From the NCBI RefSeq assembly GCF_046115515.1, contig NZ_CP175953.1: a DNA stretch of 64,000 bases; one strand, written 5' to 3'. The translations under genes and the position numbers were made by a program. Source of the stretch: Gracilimonas sp017641085 (GTDB lineage Bacteria > Bacteroidota > Rhodothermia > Balneolales > Balneolaceae). Position 1 is the first letter of the stretch. Each line of letters begins with the position of its first letter. Positions 50,558 through 59,309 of the stretch are shown here, piece by piece. The notes under the pieces are model-generated. The model saw only the letters and a list, made by a program, of their open reading frames with translations, did no database searches and had not been told where the DNA came from.

Positions 50558-51046
50558 CTACTTGTGATGTTGTTCGTGATTTCCATTTCCAGACCCCTTA
50601 TCGTCCTTATCCATCATGCCTTTTTGATCCATCATATCGCCCTGCATCATCATCTGCATGCACATCATATTCATCTTCATCATGGATGAATCGCTCTTCA
50701 TGTCCATCATTTTAGACTGATCCATATTGCCGTCCATCATAGACTGCATCATCTCCATGTGTTTTTGCATGCGCTGTTTCATTTCAGGATTATTCTTCAT
50801 GTTTTTCATCATGGCTGATTGACCCATGCCTACAGATCCCACCATTTTTTGCATCATCTGCTTGCGCATTTCGGGGTTTTGTGCCATTTGCTCCATCATC
50901 ATAGACCGCATGGTCGAATCCTGCATCATTTCCATCATTTGTTGTTTCTTTTGGCTCATGTCAGCTTTTTTCTGCTGTGCAAAGCCGGAGCTTGCAATCA
51001 GCATCAAAGAGAACATAAGTACAAAAACTACTGTTAAACGTTTCAT
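50558..51046 (-). CDS. Methionine-rich secreted protein, probable copper binding (paralogue)
   Basis: This 162-residue exported protein has a signal peptide (MKRLTVVFVLMFSLMLIASS...FAQQ). The mature part is very rich in Met (QKKQQMMEMMQDSTMRSMMM, KMNMMCMQMMMQGDM). It is the paralogue of 12409-12888. GGTGA five bases before the ATG at 51046 favours that start over 51058. It lies between DUF302 and SHOCT in the operon of promoter 7. It is likely a periplasmic Cu(I) buffer, inferred from composition. Confidence 0.8.
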   Translation of the reverse strand: MKRLTVVFVLMFSLMLIASSGFAQQKKADMSQKKQQMMEMMQDSTMRSMMMEQMAQNPEMRKQMMQKMVGSVGMGQSAMMKNMKNNPEMKQRMQKHMEMMQSMMDGNMDQSKMMDMKSDSSMMKMNMMCMQMMMQGDMMDQKGMMDKDDKGSGNGNHEQHHK

Positions 51047-51119
51047 AATAGTCACCATTTGTTTTGTGTTGGTTTGAAATTAAAATGTATTCGGGTACTT
51101 CAAATAAAAAATGCTGTGC

Positions 51120-51506
51120 TTATAGTTTGCCGATCACTTTTTTCAGGTTGGCGCGCACCTGCTCGGCTATCGGCTGCAGGTTGTCATTGTCAACGGCCTG
51201 CATAGACGCCACCGGGTCCACAGCCGAAACTTCTACCGTGCCGTCTTCATGCTCTTCCACAATCACATTGCACGGCAGCATTACGCCAATCTTATCTTCC
51301 GCCTGCAGCGCCTGGTGGGCAAAGTGAGGGTTACAAGCCCCTAATATTTTGTACTTTTTAAAATCCACGTCCAGTTTCTTTTTCAGCGTTTCTTTGACGT
51401 CGATTTCCGTCAGCACGCCAAACCCCTCATCTTTAAGGAGTTCCGTTACATCGGCTATGGCCTGTTCGTACGACCGGTTTGTTGTTTTCGAAGTGAAGTA
51501 TTTCAT
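51120..51506 (-). CDS. DUF302-family protein
   Basis: This 128-residue protein has the DUF302 fold: YEQAIADVTELLKDEGFGVLTEIDVKETLKKK, then LGACNPHFAHQALQAEDKIG and LPCNVIVEEHEDGTVEVSAVDP. The family is often linked with sulfur and copper genes; no activity is established. It is the first gene of the long minus-strand operon and is preceded by promoter 7. Confidence 0.92.
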   Translation of the reverse strand: MKYFTSKTTNRSYEQAIADVTELLKDEGFGVLTEIDVKETLKKKLDVDFKKYKILGACNPHFAHQALQAEDKIGVMLPCNVIVEEHEDGTVEVSAVDPVASMQAVDNDNLQPIAEQVRANLKKVIGKL

Positions 51507-51586
51507 AATATTTGATCCTTTTTGATTTCCTGGTTCTAAAATACGTTAAATATTCCTACATGTCAATACAAGTTGTTACGACTTGT

Positions 51587-51620
51587 AATATACAATCTAA
51601 AACCTTAAATAAACCTTAAA
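51587..51620 (-). promoter_or_regulatory. Metal-regulon promoter 7 (minus strand): direct repeat plus -10
   Basis: The minus strand reads TTTAAG-GTTTA-TTTAAG (51620 to 51604), then TATATT (51592 to 51587) after 11 bases. It is the only one of the nine in this orientation and drives the DUF302-RND-rhodanese operon down to 42932. Confidence 0.75.
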
Positions 51621-51746
51621 TTTTTACTGTTATTTCAGATTACTTGCTTTTTCAGCCATATAACCCAAAAATCAAGCTTGTAAATACAGGTATGGCTTTT
51701 TAGCATCCTATTATATATATTAGCAGCAAATCGAATTAGTTTTGAA

Positions 51747-52547
51747 ATGGAAAGGTTTATGGAATTACAAGACGGCATACCATTACACAAGCAAATCAGC
51801 GACTGGCTGAGCAAACAGATTCAGGATGGCAAACTGAAGAAAAATGAAAAACTGCCCTCCGAAAACGAGCTGAGTGATACCTTTGAGGTTAGCCGCGTAA
51901 CGGTCAGGCGGGCTTTGCAGACATTGGAAAATGAGCAGCTTATTTATCGCTGCCAGGGGCTGGGGTCGTTTGTCAGCGACCATCGTGCCCATCAGTCGTT
52001 CGCACAACTAAAAGATTTTAACGAAGAGCTGGCCGGCTCGGGTTTACAAGCTTCCTCTGAAGTGATAGCTCTGGGACAGGAAAAGGTCAGTGAAGAGATC
52101 GCTTCCATCCTGAATGTTAAAGAAGGCGCTATTGTAGTTAAACTTGAACGTGTCAGGCTGGGTAACGGGCAGCCTATCGCTTACGATATTACCTGGCTGC
52201 CCGTATTTTATGGACAGCTTATTGAAGGAATTGACCTGGAAGAGACAACCATATTCAAGGTCTTGGAAAATGAATTTGAAATACCGGTGGATAAAGGCTG
52301 CTATCGTCTGGAGGCAACAGTGGCTGATGAAAACCTTGCTTCCCATCTTTCTGTAGAAGAACATACGCCGTTGCTCCTGATCAACAGAATATCCTATACC
52401 ATTGGCGATAAACCGATCTATTATCAGAAACGATATTACCGGAATGACAAAATTGTGTTTGAGGTACGTACCCAAAGAGGCGGCCCAAATCAGAAGGGGA
52501 CTGAGAATGTACCGGTCAATGAATTTACCGCCCACATAAACGCATAA
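51747..52547 (+). CDS. GntR/HutC-family transcriptional regulator
   Basis: This 266-residue protein has a winged helix-turn-helix N terminus (GIPLHKQISDWLSKQIQDGK, LPSENELSDTFEVSRVTVRRAL) and a UTRA ligand-binding domain (about 95-240, with IAYDITWLPVFYG). It belongs to the HutC/FarR subfamily of GntR repressors. ATG at 51759 is an alternative start. It is divergent from the DUF302 operon. No operator was identified; the ligand is unknown. The methyltransferase at 53203 is a possible target. Confidence 0.9.
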   Translation: MERFMELQDGIPLHKQISDWLSKQIQDGKLKKNEKLPSENELSDTFEVSRVTVRRALQTLENEQLIYRCQGLGSFVSDHRAHQSFAQLKDFNEELAGSGLQASSEVIALGQEKVSEEIASILNVKEGAIVVKLERVRLGNGQPIAYDITWLPVFYGQLIEGIDLEETTIFKVLENEFEIPVDKGCYRLEATVADENLASHLSVEEHTPLLLINRISYTIGDKPIYYQKRYYRNDKIVFEVRTQRGGPNQKGTENVPVNEFTAHINA

Positions 52548-53140
52548 CAGGCGTCATTCTCCTTGTTAAGGAGAAGGCAGATGAGGCCGGGAATACTCCC
52601 GGACTCAATGAATAGCTAAGCCGGAGCCTGCCTGTTCAGGAAATGAGTCTGATTTATCCAACCCATCTGCCACCGCCAGCTACCCTCGCATGGCAGCCAC
52701 CCATGCTCCGCCAAAGGCAAGATCCTTAGGTGCCTCAGGATGACGCCTTTTTTAAGTTTCGCTGCTCGATTCTACCCGTCATCAGAGGGTACTCCCGAAG
52801 AATTTTTGCCAATTAATGCTTAGGATGGTTGTTAAAGCTATTGAAATTTTAGCAGCAAAAATCTGGCTAAAGATAATTTCCGCTGCACCGTCACAGAGAA
52901 GTATTTTCTCCCAGGCATTCAGGATCAGGATTACCAGAACAAGGAATTTACAATGGCCTGTTTTTCCCGGTATATTTCCAGTACCTGTGTAATTCCCAAA
53001 GAAGATAAGGTAATTCACAAAAAAGAAGGCATAGCTGATTACAGTTCCAGGCTGTATGAAAACCGGCTTATTGAGCAGTCAAAAAGATGAATACGACTGC
53101 TCTGTAGAATAAAAATTAATAAGCATACCGAATTTACGTT
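52548..53140. other. Intergenic region without a supported gene
   Basis: The first 200 bases are rich in short inverted pieces (CTCCTTGTTAAGGAG near 52560, CCGGGAATACTCCCGG near 52590) that look like a terminator or decayed repeat. An open plus-strand frame of 45 codons (52953-53090) is protein-like but has no recognised family. No mobile element ends were found. Confidence 0.45.
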
Positions 53141-53172
53141 ATTTTATATACACTCAATTTTATATACACTCC
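53141..53172. repeat. Tandem 16-bp repeat before the methyltransferase
   Basis: ATTTTATATACACTC(A/C) occurs twice in direct tandem, 30 bases before the start of 53203. It covers the likely promoter, so it may be an operator for the GntR regulator or another protein. Confidence 0.5.
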
Positions 53173-53202
53173 AAACTCTGAATTCAGGCAAGAAAAAATC
53201 TC

Positions 53203-53841
53203 ATGAAACACGATTCCGGGCAAACCGAGCATACCAAAAAGCGATATAACACCACTTCGGCAGTGTACAACATTATGGAATGGCCGGTAGAACAACTGTG
53301 GTATAAAACATGGCGCAAAAAATTATGGAGTAAAGTCAACGGCCCCCGGGTACTTGAAATCGGCGTAGGTACGGGGAAAAACATCCCCTGGTATCCGGAT
53401 GATATTGAGATAACAGGAATTGATCTTTCTTCCGGCATGCTTAAGCGGGCGAAAAAGGTATGGGCAGAAGCGGGGAACGATCGGGTAAGCCTGCGGGAGA
53501 TGGATGCCCAGCAGATGGATTTCGCGGAAAATACCTTCGATGAAGTCGCAGCAACCTTTGTGTTTTGTTCGGTGCCCGATCCCGTACTTGGATTAAAGGA
53601 AGCCCTTCGCGTTACAAAGCCGGGTGGCAAACTTTACCTGCTGGAGCACATGCTGTCGAAAAATACAGGCTTTGCTTCCGTTATGAAGAAGCTTGATTCT
53701 CAAATCCATTACCTGAGTGGAGTTCATATTGCCCGAAAGACCGTAAAAAATGTAGAGAAAGCCGGCTGGGAGATGGAACAGGTGCAGGAATTAACATCCA
53801 ACGGGATCTTTCGGTTGATTGAAGCTGTGAAACGTCCTTGA
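53203..53841 (+). CDS. SAM-dependent class I methyltransferase
   Basis: This 212-residue protein has the Rossmann motif VLEIGVGTGKNIPWYP (motif I), EITGIDLSSGML (motif II) and EVAATFVFCSVPDP (motif IV). The pattern fits UbiE/phospholipid N-methyltransferase-like proteins, such as the arsenite or phosphatidylethanolamine methylases. No cysteine set typical of ArsM is seen. The substrate is unknown. Confidence 0.88.
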   Translation: MKHDSGQTEHTKKRYNTTSAVYNIMEWPVEQLWYKTWRKKLWSKVNGPRVLEIGVGTGKNIPWYPDDIEITGIDLSSGMLKRAKKVWAEAGNDRVSLREMDAQQMDFAENTFDEVAATFVFCSVPDPVLGLKEALRVTKPGGKLYLLEHMLSKNTGFASVMKKLDSQIHYLSGVHIARKTVKNVEKAGWEMEQVQELTSNGIFRLIEAVKRP

Positions 53842-54163
53842 GCAAGTTTTGCCTATCCACTCCTGCGGCACCCAAGTTCTGTCTTTTACGCGGCAGGGAG
53901 GGGGAGGGTTTTAGCCTGCCTGTCAAAGAAATGTATGGCGGACAGGCCGTTACTGCAAAGGCAGGGGTAGATTCGAATTGGTACAAGTAAGCCCACTTCG
54001 CCAAGGTTTTATTGAGACATAAAAGAGGTAACATAAGCGAGAATTCAGAATAAGTCTGACACATTCTTACTCCTGAATTCTCAATTAAATCACCGGCCCG
54101 CACATTTCGTCGCTGCGAACTTGAGCGAAAAACCTCCATTCAGCTTCAGGAGGAATCAAAGCT
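53842..54163. other. Intergenic region without a supported gene
   Basis: There is no convincing coding frame. G-rich segment GGGAGGGGGAGGG near 53900 and short direct pieces shared with 52620-52650 (GCCTGCCTGT) suggest a decayed repeat shared by both gaps around the methyltransferase gene. Confidence 0.35.
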
Positions 54164-55612
54164 CTACGTCAGGTTTGAATCAGGGCGGGGTTCCTCAACC
54201 AACGGCAGCTCCACAACAAACGTACTACCTTTGCCGGGTCCGTCACTGTATGCACGGATTTTACCTCCATATAATTCTATGATTGCTTTTACCAGTGGAA
54301 GGCCCAGGCCGCTTCCGGGCTGATCCTGTACTTCCTGCTGCGTAGCACGGTAAAATCGCTCAAACAGACGGTCTTTGGTGTCACCATCAAACCCGACACC
54401 GGTATCACTGAGGTGAAGTACGGCTTTATTGCTGGATCGTTTAAGCTCCAGATTTATGGAGCCTCCTTCTGGTGTATATTTCAAGGCATTTTCCAGCAGG
54501 TTGTTGATAACCTCCTCGATATATGCTGCATGTGCCCGGACATCCAGATTAGGATCAATCTGCGGGTGAACATCTATATTCTTCTCTTGGGCATCTTTCC
54601 GGTGTTTTCCTAAGACCACTTCCGTAATGCGACTAAAATTAACGGTATCCGGCTTTGCTCGGTGGACCGACTCCACCCTCGAAAGTTGAAGGAGCAAGTG
54701 TACCATTTCACTCATTCGTCTCACTTCCACCAGCATTCGCTCAATCGTTTCCCGGTACTCTTCGATTGATCTGGGTTTTCTAAGCATGATTTCGGCCTCA
54801 CTTTGCAGGGAGGAGAGGGGAGTCATTAGCTCGTGAGAGGCATCAGAAGAAAATCTTTTTTCCCGTTCAAAACCTTGCTGAAGTCGATTGAGCATTATAT
54901 TAAAGGTTTCTGCCAGGTCAGTAAGCTCGTCCCGGACCTGATAATTTACAGGTATGCGCTTATCCAGATCAGTGGCTGTAATGGATTTTGCTGCGTCGAT
55001 GATGGAGGCTACAGGGGTCAGCGCTTTTTTTGACAGCCAGTATCCCCCGAGTATAGAAAAAGCAACACTTATCGCTATGAGAAAAAACAAATACTGCCTG
55101 AACCTGGTTAATTCTTCATGAAGGGTCCATTCAAAACCAGTGAGTTCGAGCCAGCCGCTCAGGCTTCCGTTGTTATCTTTTATTGGATAGTAAAGTGTAC
55201 GAGCAGGCAAAGTCTGCCACTCACTGCTGAAAGATTTTTCCTGTGTTCCATCGGGTATCTGGCGTTTAAGCGGATCTTCAACACCAGAGAAGTTTGGGCT
55301 ATTAAATACAAGGTTCCCCTTTTGATCGTATAATCGAACATACGTACCATACTCCACACCGCCTCTAAGTGCTTCATTCCTGCTGTACCCTGTCAAATCA
55401 ATGGAAAGTGAATCTTCAGCTTGAATATATGGAAGCAGCTGTTCGGCCTCAAACAGCAGGTGACGATCATAATTATGGTGGATGGACTGGTGAAAGCTTT
55501 CGTACAAAAAATATCCAAACAAACTAAGCATCAAAAACAAACTTAATCCATACCATAAAGCCAGCTTTTTTGATATGGAAAGCTCATTATAAAAAGTAAA
55601 GGAGGGCTTCAT
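54164..55612 (-). CDS. CusS-like sensor histidine kinase
   Basis: This 482-residue kinase has two membrane helices (about 16-35 and 165-185) around a periplasmic sensor of about 130 residues. A HAMP domain (about 188-240) follows, then the phospho-acceptor H-box (SDASHELMTPLSSLQSEA, His near 260), N-box (NNLLENALKYTPEGG) and ATP lid with G boxes (DTGVGF, GSGLGLPLVKAI). It is similar to CusS/PcoS copper sensors. It overlaps the response regulator by four bases. It senses metal in the periplasm, inferred from the context. Confidence 0.92.
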   Translation of the reverse strand: MKPSFTFYNELSISKKLALWYGLSLFLMLSLFGYFLYESFHQSIHHNYDRHLLFEAEQLLPYIQAEDSLSIDLTGYSRNEALRGGVEYGTYVRLYDQKGNLVFNSPNFSGVEDPLKRQIPDGTQEKSFSSEWQTLPARTLYYPIKDNNGSLSGWLELTGFEWTLHEELTRFRQYLFFLIAISVAFSILGGYWLSKKALTPVASIIDAAKSITATDLDKRIPVNYQVRDELTDLAETFNIMLNRLQQGFEREKRFSSDASHELMTPLSSLQSEAEIMLRKPRSIEEYRETIERMLVEVRRMSEMVHLLLQLSRVESVHRAKPDTVNFSRITEVVLGKHRKDAQEKNIDVHPQIDPNLDVRAHAAYIEEVINNLLENALKYTPEGGSINLELKRSSNKAVLHLSDTGVGFDGDTKDRLFERFYRATQQEVQDQPGSGLGLPLVKAIIELYGGKIRAYSDGPGKGSTFVVELPLVEEPRPDSNLT

Positions 55613-56337
55613 GAATCCTTGTGATCTTTAAATAAGTCAAAGTTAAATCGGTAGCCTGCTCCCCGTATGGTCTCTATAATCTGATCATTTTTTCCAAGCT
55701 TAAAGTCATCAAGATCCTCAAAAGTATCGCTCAGTTTTTGGCGCAGGGTTGATATGGTAGCCTCTATTGTGTTATCGGATACATAGTAGGCCGATCCCCA
55801 GACCCTCTCTGCAATCTGGGTTTTTGAGAATACGGTACCCAAATGGGTCATTAACAACTCAAGCAAAACAAACTCTTTTTGTCTCAAAGTCAGAGACATT
55901 CCTCCGACCGTTACATTATGTTTTCGTGCGTCAACTTCAATGGGCCCAATTTTAACTATTTCGGTATTTGAAATATCGGCAGACCGTCGGGATAATGCTC
56001 TAATTCGGGCCAGTAATTCATCAAAAGAAAAGGGCTTGCCCATATAATCATCGGCTCCGGCATCCAAGCCAGATACTTTATGGTCAAGATCGCCCAGCGC
56101 TGTGAGCATTAACACCGGGAAGTTCCTGTTTTCTTTGCGCCAGTGTTCCAAAATCTCTTTTCCGTCTCGATGAGGCAGTCTCCAGTCTAAAACCACCATA
56201 TCGTAATCATTAACCAACCCTTGCAGTTCTGCCTCCTCGCCGTCGTGCTGTACTTCTACTACGTATCCTTCTTCCTCCAAGCCTCTTTTTAGTGAGTTTG
56301 CAAGCTGCTTTTCGTCTTCTACCAATAGTATCCACAT
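55609..56337 (-). CDS. CusR-type OmpR-family response regulator
   Basis: This 242-residue regulator has a receiver domain with acidic pocket E7/D8, phospho-acceptor D51 (VVLDWRLPHRDG) and Lys in the YMGKPFSFDELLARI loop. The C-terminal winged helix is of the Trans_reg_C type (LTLRQKEFVLLELLM, ISTLRQKLSDTF). OmpR-type proteins bind direct repeats with a period near 11 bp, as found in the nine TTTAAG promoters of this island. It is the natural candidate regulator of them; direct evidence is lacking. Confidence 0.93.
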   Translation of the reverse strand: MWILLVEDEKQLANSLKRGLEEEGYVVEVQHDGEEAELQGLVNDYDMVVLDWRLPHRDGKEILEHWRKENRNFPVLMLTALGDLDHKVSGLDAGADDYMGKPFSFDELLARIRALSRRSADISNTEIVKIGPIEVDARKHNVTVGGMSLTLRQKEFVLLELLMTHLGTVFSKTQIAERVWGSAYYVSDNTIEATISTLRQKLSDTFEDLDDFKLGKNDQIIETIRGAGYRFNFDLFKDHKDS

Positions 56338-56437
56338 AACTATAAATTACATTAATGCTTTTTCGAAAGATAGAAATAAAGATTGGAAAACCATTATATA
56401 GTGATTCTCACCCCAGGCTGACGAATTTAAAGGCAGA

Positions 56438-56470
56438 TTTAAGGTTAATTTAAGGTTCGGAGGCTAAATT
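56438..56470 (+). promoter_or_regulatory. Metal-regulon promoter 8: direct repeat plus -10
   Basis: TTTAAG-GTTAA-TTTAAG (56438-56454) is followed after 10 bases by TAAATT (56465-56470). A third TTTAA half-site lies at 56425, 13 bases further upstream. It starts the cytochrome/porin unit and is divergent from the regulator gene. Confidence 0.7.
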
Positions 56471-56539
56471 AATTTGATGTTGAACTTTACTTAAAATCTC
56501 ATTCATTACTGTTTTAATGAATACTTAAAAATCCAAGCT

Positions 56540-56974
56540 ATGATAAAAAATACATATAACTTAAGAATAGTAACTTTCTCACTATTTCTTTTGGGCTTTA
56601 GTTTATTGGCAAGTCCACAAATTATTTTGGCTCAAGATAGTTCATGGGTAGCTCCGGAAGAAGCGCAAAAATTGGAAAATACACTGGAAAAATCCGAACG
56701 GGTGCTCAAAGCCGGTAAACAGATCTTTGCCCAGCTTTGCTCGGTTTGTCATGGCAAAGCCGGAGCAGGGGATGGTGTAACTGCTGCAGCACTAAACCCG
56801 AAACCGGCAGATTTGACTTCGGAAGCCATTCAAGAGCAAACCGATGGTGAAATTTATTGGAAAATGTGGGAAGGACGACCGCCTATGCCCGGCTTTAAAA
56901 AACAACTTTCGGAACAGCAGGCTTGGGCGGTAGTACACTACATCCGTTCTTTAAACACCGATACCGATAATTAA
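56540..56974 (+). CDS. Exported cytochrome c
   Basis: This 144-residue protein has a signal peptide (about 1-32, ending LAQDSSW) and one c-type haem motif CSVCH in AQLCSVCHGKAGAGDG. The later Met ligand is probably in GRPPMPGFKKQL. It is a short monohaem class I cytochrome. It lies under promoter 8 and is followed by an outer-membrane barrel and a second small cytochrome, so the unit may move electrons to a periplasmic copper or oxidase system. Confidence 0.9.
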   Translation: MIKNTYNLRIVTFSLFLLGFSLLASPQIILAQDSSWVAPEEAQKLENTLEKSERVLKAGKQIFAQLCSVCHGKAGAGDGVTAAALNPKPADLTSEAIQEQTDGEIYWKMWEGRPPMPGFKKQLSEQQAWAVVHYIRSLNTDTDN

Positions 56975-57007
56975 TTCAATCCAAAATTTAAACAAAGAAG
57001 TTTGACG

Positions 57008-58282
57008 ATGGAAAAAAAACTACTACTGCTAGTATTTACTCTAGTGCTTTTCGCGGGTCCCGCATTAGCCCAATCCTACAACGACGAGGCAAAGGAAGAC
57101 CTGGAATCCCTTAAGCCCGGCACTACCAATTTTTTATTGCGGGGATATTCACATGCCGGATTTCAATCTATTGATGGCAACAGCTCTTTTGTAAGCGGGC
57201 AATACGCCCCCATTTTAATGTGGAAACAAGGCGATAAAATTCTTTTCGAGAGTGAACTCGAAATTGAATTTGAGGGCGATGGTGTTCAGTTTGCCCTGGA
57301 GTATGCTAATATATCATACATCTTAAATGATTATGCCATACTTAGGGTCGGTAATTTTCTGACCCCCTTCGGTACCTTTAACGACAGGATTCACCCGGCG
57401 TGGATAAACAAATTATCAACGGCACCCTTGGGAATGGGACACGACCCTGTTGGGCCAACCAGCGAATTTGGCGCTGAATTAAGAGGCGCGGCTGATCTTG
57501 GAAGTTCTAAGTTTAATTACTCACTGTATTTGTCGAATGGTTCCATACTTTCAGTACACGATGAAGATTCAACAACAGCCCCGGAAGTCAGCCTGAGTGG
57601 GTTGAACTTTGAGGATAATAATAATGAAAAGGCTGTTGGAGGAAGATTTGGCTTTTTACCTTTTAATAATTCTGCCCTGGAATTAGGGGTATCTGCGCAA
57701 TACACCTCAAATATTGCAAATAAAGACTTTGAATATGGCTCGGTAGGCATGTTAAATTACGCGTTTGACCTGTCTTTCGTAAAAAACAGCATTCAACCCA
57801 TTAAAGGTAATATTGATGTTAAGGCTCAATGGAACCAATCCAACATTGATGAATTTGAATTGGTTTTACCCGATGGCGACGAGCTTATTTTCGATCAAAA
57901 AAGAAGTGCCTATTACGCTCAGATAGCTTACCGCCCCTCACTTTCAAGCAGCCCTTTTTTGAGCAAGCTTGAATTTGTGGGCCGATACTCAGGTATCGAC
58001 TTACCAGAGGGCCCTGATGAACATGGGGATGAGCCCGCCACGCCCAAAATATCAGACAATGGTGCCGGTAACAGCTTGCGTTCAAAATCTTTATTTACCC
58101 CGGAAGTTGTTGGGGGCGGTGAAGAAGAGGAAGTTCACAATGAAGGTGACCGCACCCAGATAGCATTCGGTGTTAATTACTGGATAACATGGCGTTCGGT
58201 CATAAAATTCAGTTATCAGATAACCGACAACAATGAAGAGGCCTTTTCGGGCATCTACCTCCATTACGCTTTAGGATTTTAA
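57008..58282 (+). CDS. Outer-membrane beta-barrel protein
   Basis: This 424-residue protein has a signal peptide (MEKKLLLLVFTLVLFAGPALA) and alternating strand pattern, ending in YLHYALGF with terminal Phe. Barrel-like pieces such as AILRVGNFLTPFGTFNDRIHP resemble those of phosphate-selective and heavy-metal outer-membrane porins. ATG at 57008 is preferred over an upstream TTG. Its role in the copper unit is unknown; it could be a channel for metals or small anions. Confidence 0.8.
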   Translation: MEKKLLLLVFTLVLFAGPALAQSYNDEAKEDLESLKPGTTNFLLRGYSHAGFQSIDGNSSFVSGQYAPILMWKQGDKILFESELEIEFEGDGVQFALEYANISYILNDYAILRVGNFLTPFGTFNDRIHPAWINKLSTAPLGMGHDPVGPTSEFGAELRGAADLGSSKFNYSLYLSNGSILSVHDEDSTTAPEVSLSGLNFEDNNNEKAVGGRFGFLPFNNSALELGVSAQYTSNIANKDFEYGSVGMLNYAFDLSFVKNSIQPIKGNIDVKAQWNQSNIDEFELVLPDGDELIFDQKRSAYYAQIAYRPSLSSSPFLSKLEFVGRYSGIDLPEGPDEHGDEPATPKISDNGAGNSLRSKSLFTPEVVGGGEEEEVHNEGDRTQIAFGVNYWITWRSVIKFSYQITDNNEEAFSGIYLHYALGF

Positions 58283-58301
58283 CACTTAAATAATTACCAC
58301 T

Positions 58302-58619
58302 ATGAAATTTTCAGGCATTTCAAAATTATTAACCATAGTAATTTTAACAACCTTAGCTTTTACAACGTACAGTTGCAGCACAAGCAAAGAAGCCACCGGG
58401 ACTGCCTCAAATGACGGCTTGGATGATTTGTCGTTTACTGTAGAAAAATCAGGGGCTGTTTTGTGGGGCGAAACTTGCGGGAATTGCCATAACGCACCAG
58501 ACCCGACGGCTTTCAGCGACCGGGAATGGGATGCTATCGGCTCTCATATGCGAATCCGCGCCGGCCTGACGGCTGATGAGACGAAGAAAATCGTCACATT
58601 TCTGCAGCAAAGTAATTAA
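58302..58619 (+). CDS. Small cytochrome c lipoprotein
   Basis: This 105-residue protein has a lipobox signal (TYSCSTSKE) and a haem-binding CGNCH in GETCGNCHNAPDPTAFSD. A likely Met ligand lies in SHMRIRAGLTADETK. It is a short membrane-bound c-type cytochrome, third in the promoter 8 unit. Its lipid modification may use the Lgt of the island. Confidence 0.85.
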   Translation: MKFSGISKLLTIVILTTLAFTTYSCSTSKEATGTASNDGLDDLSFTVEKSGAVLWGETCGNCHNAPDPTAFSDREWDAIGSHMRIRAGLTADETKKIVTFLQQSN

Positions 58620-58638
58620 GTCAGAACCCAATATAATT

Positions 58639-59262
58639 ATGGCAAAGGTAAAATTAATATCATTAATTTTAATGACTTTATTTCTGTATCAGGGGTGTAT
58701 TACAACTGCAGAATCTGGAGAAGAGTCTGAAATTATATATCCAATGTTCGTAGACAACAACTCGAATAATATCAATGATTATGTAGAGCAGACAACGCAC
58801 GAACCGGGTCCGGGCACGGTATCATCAAAAAGCTCCACAGATAATGGTAACTCTCATGGTGAACCCGGGCATTCCTTTACCGATGACAATGAAGATGGTA
58901 TCTGCGACTATGCTCAAGATGGAAGTCCAACTTGGCATGGACCTGGTTTCATTGATGATAATGAAAACGGTATCTGCGATTACTGGGATGAATCCCATTC
59001 CATGCACAGCCGGCACGAGGGAATGCGCTTTCACGATGAGAATGAAAACCATATCAATGATTACTTCGAGGAGGAAATGCATTGGGGAGCAGGCCATAAA
59101 TTTATTGATGCGGATGGAGACGGAATTTGTGACCTTGCCCAAGACGGCAGTCCCACTTGGCATGGCCCTGGGTTTGTGGATATGAACGGCAATGGCATGA
59201 GCGACCACTGGGAAAACGGTGGACGCGGACACGGCGGCATGATGGGTGGAGGACACAATTAA
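58639..59262 (+). CDS. Lipoprotein with six Asp/Asn-rich calcium-type repeats
   Basis: This 207-residue protein has a lipobox signal (MTLFLYQGC). It carries six repeats of a D-x-(N/D)-x-(N/D)-x-I-x-D-Y pattern: FVDNNSNNINDY, FTDDNEDGICDY, FIDDNENGICDY, FHDENENHINDY, FIDADGDGICDL and FVDMNGNGMSDH. These look like thrombospondin-3/EF-hand-type Ca2+ loops. The start MAKVKL at 58639 is preferred over 58576, which runs into the cytochrome gene. The C terminus is Gly-His rich (GGRGHGGMMGGGHN). It is of unknown function, likely a surface metal or Ca2+ binder. Confidence 0.72.
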   Translation: MAKVKLISLILMTLFLYQGCITTAESGEESEIIYPMFVDNNSNNINDYVEQTTHEPGPGTVSSKSSTDNGNSHGEPGHSFTDDNEDGICDYAQDGSPTWHGPGFIDDNENGICDYWDESHSMHSRHEGMRFHDENENHINDYFEEEMHWGAGHKFIDADGDGICDLAQDGSPTWHGPGFVDMNGNGMSDHWENGGRGHGGMMGGGHN

Positions 59263-59309
59263 ATTAAAGAAAGATAACATAACGTGACAATTTATAACGG
59301 CCGACTATA

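Noticed and set aside
52953..53090. 45-codon plus-strand frame as a gene
   Set aside because: No ribosome site, promoter or family likeness. It may be a decayed end of a former gene.
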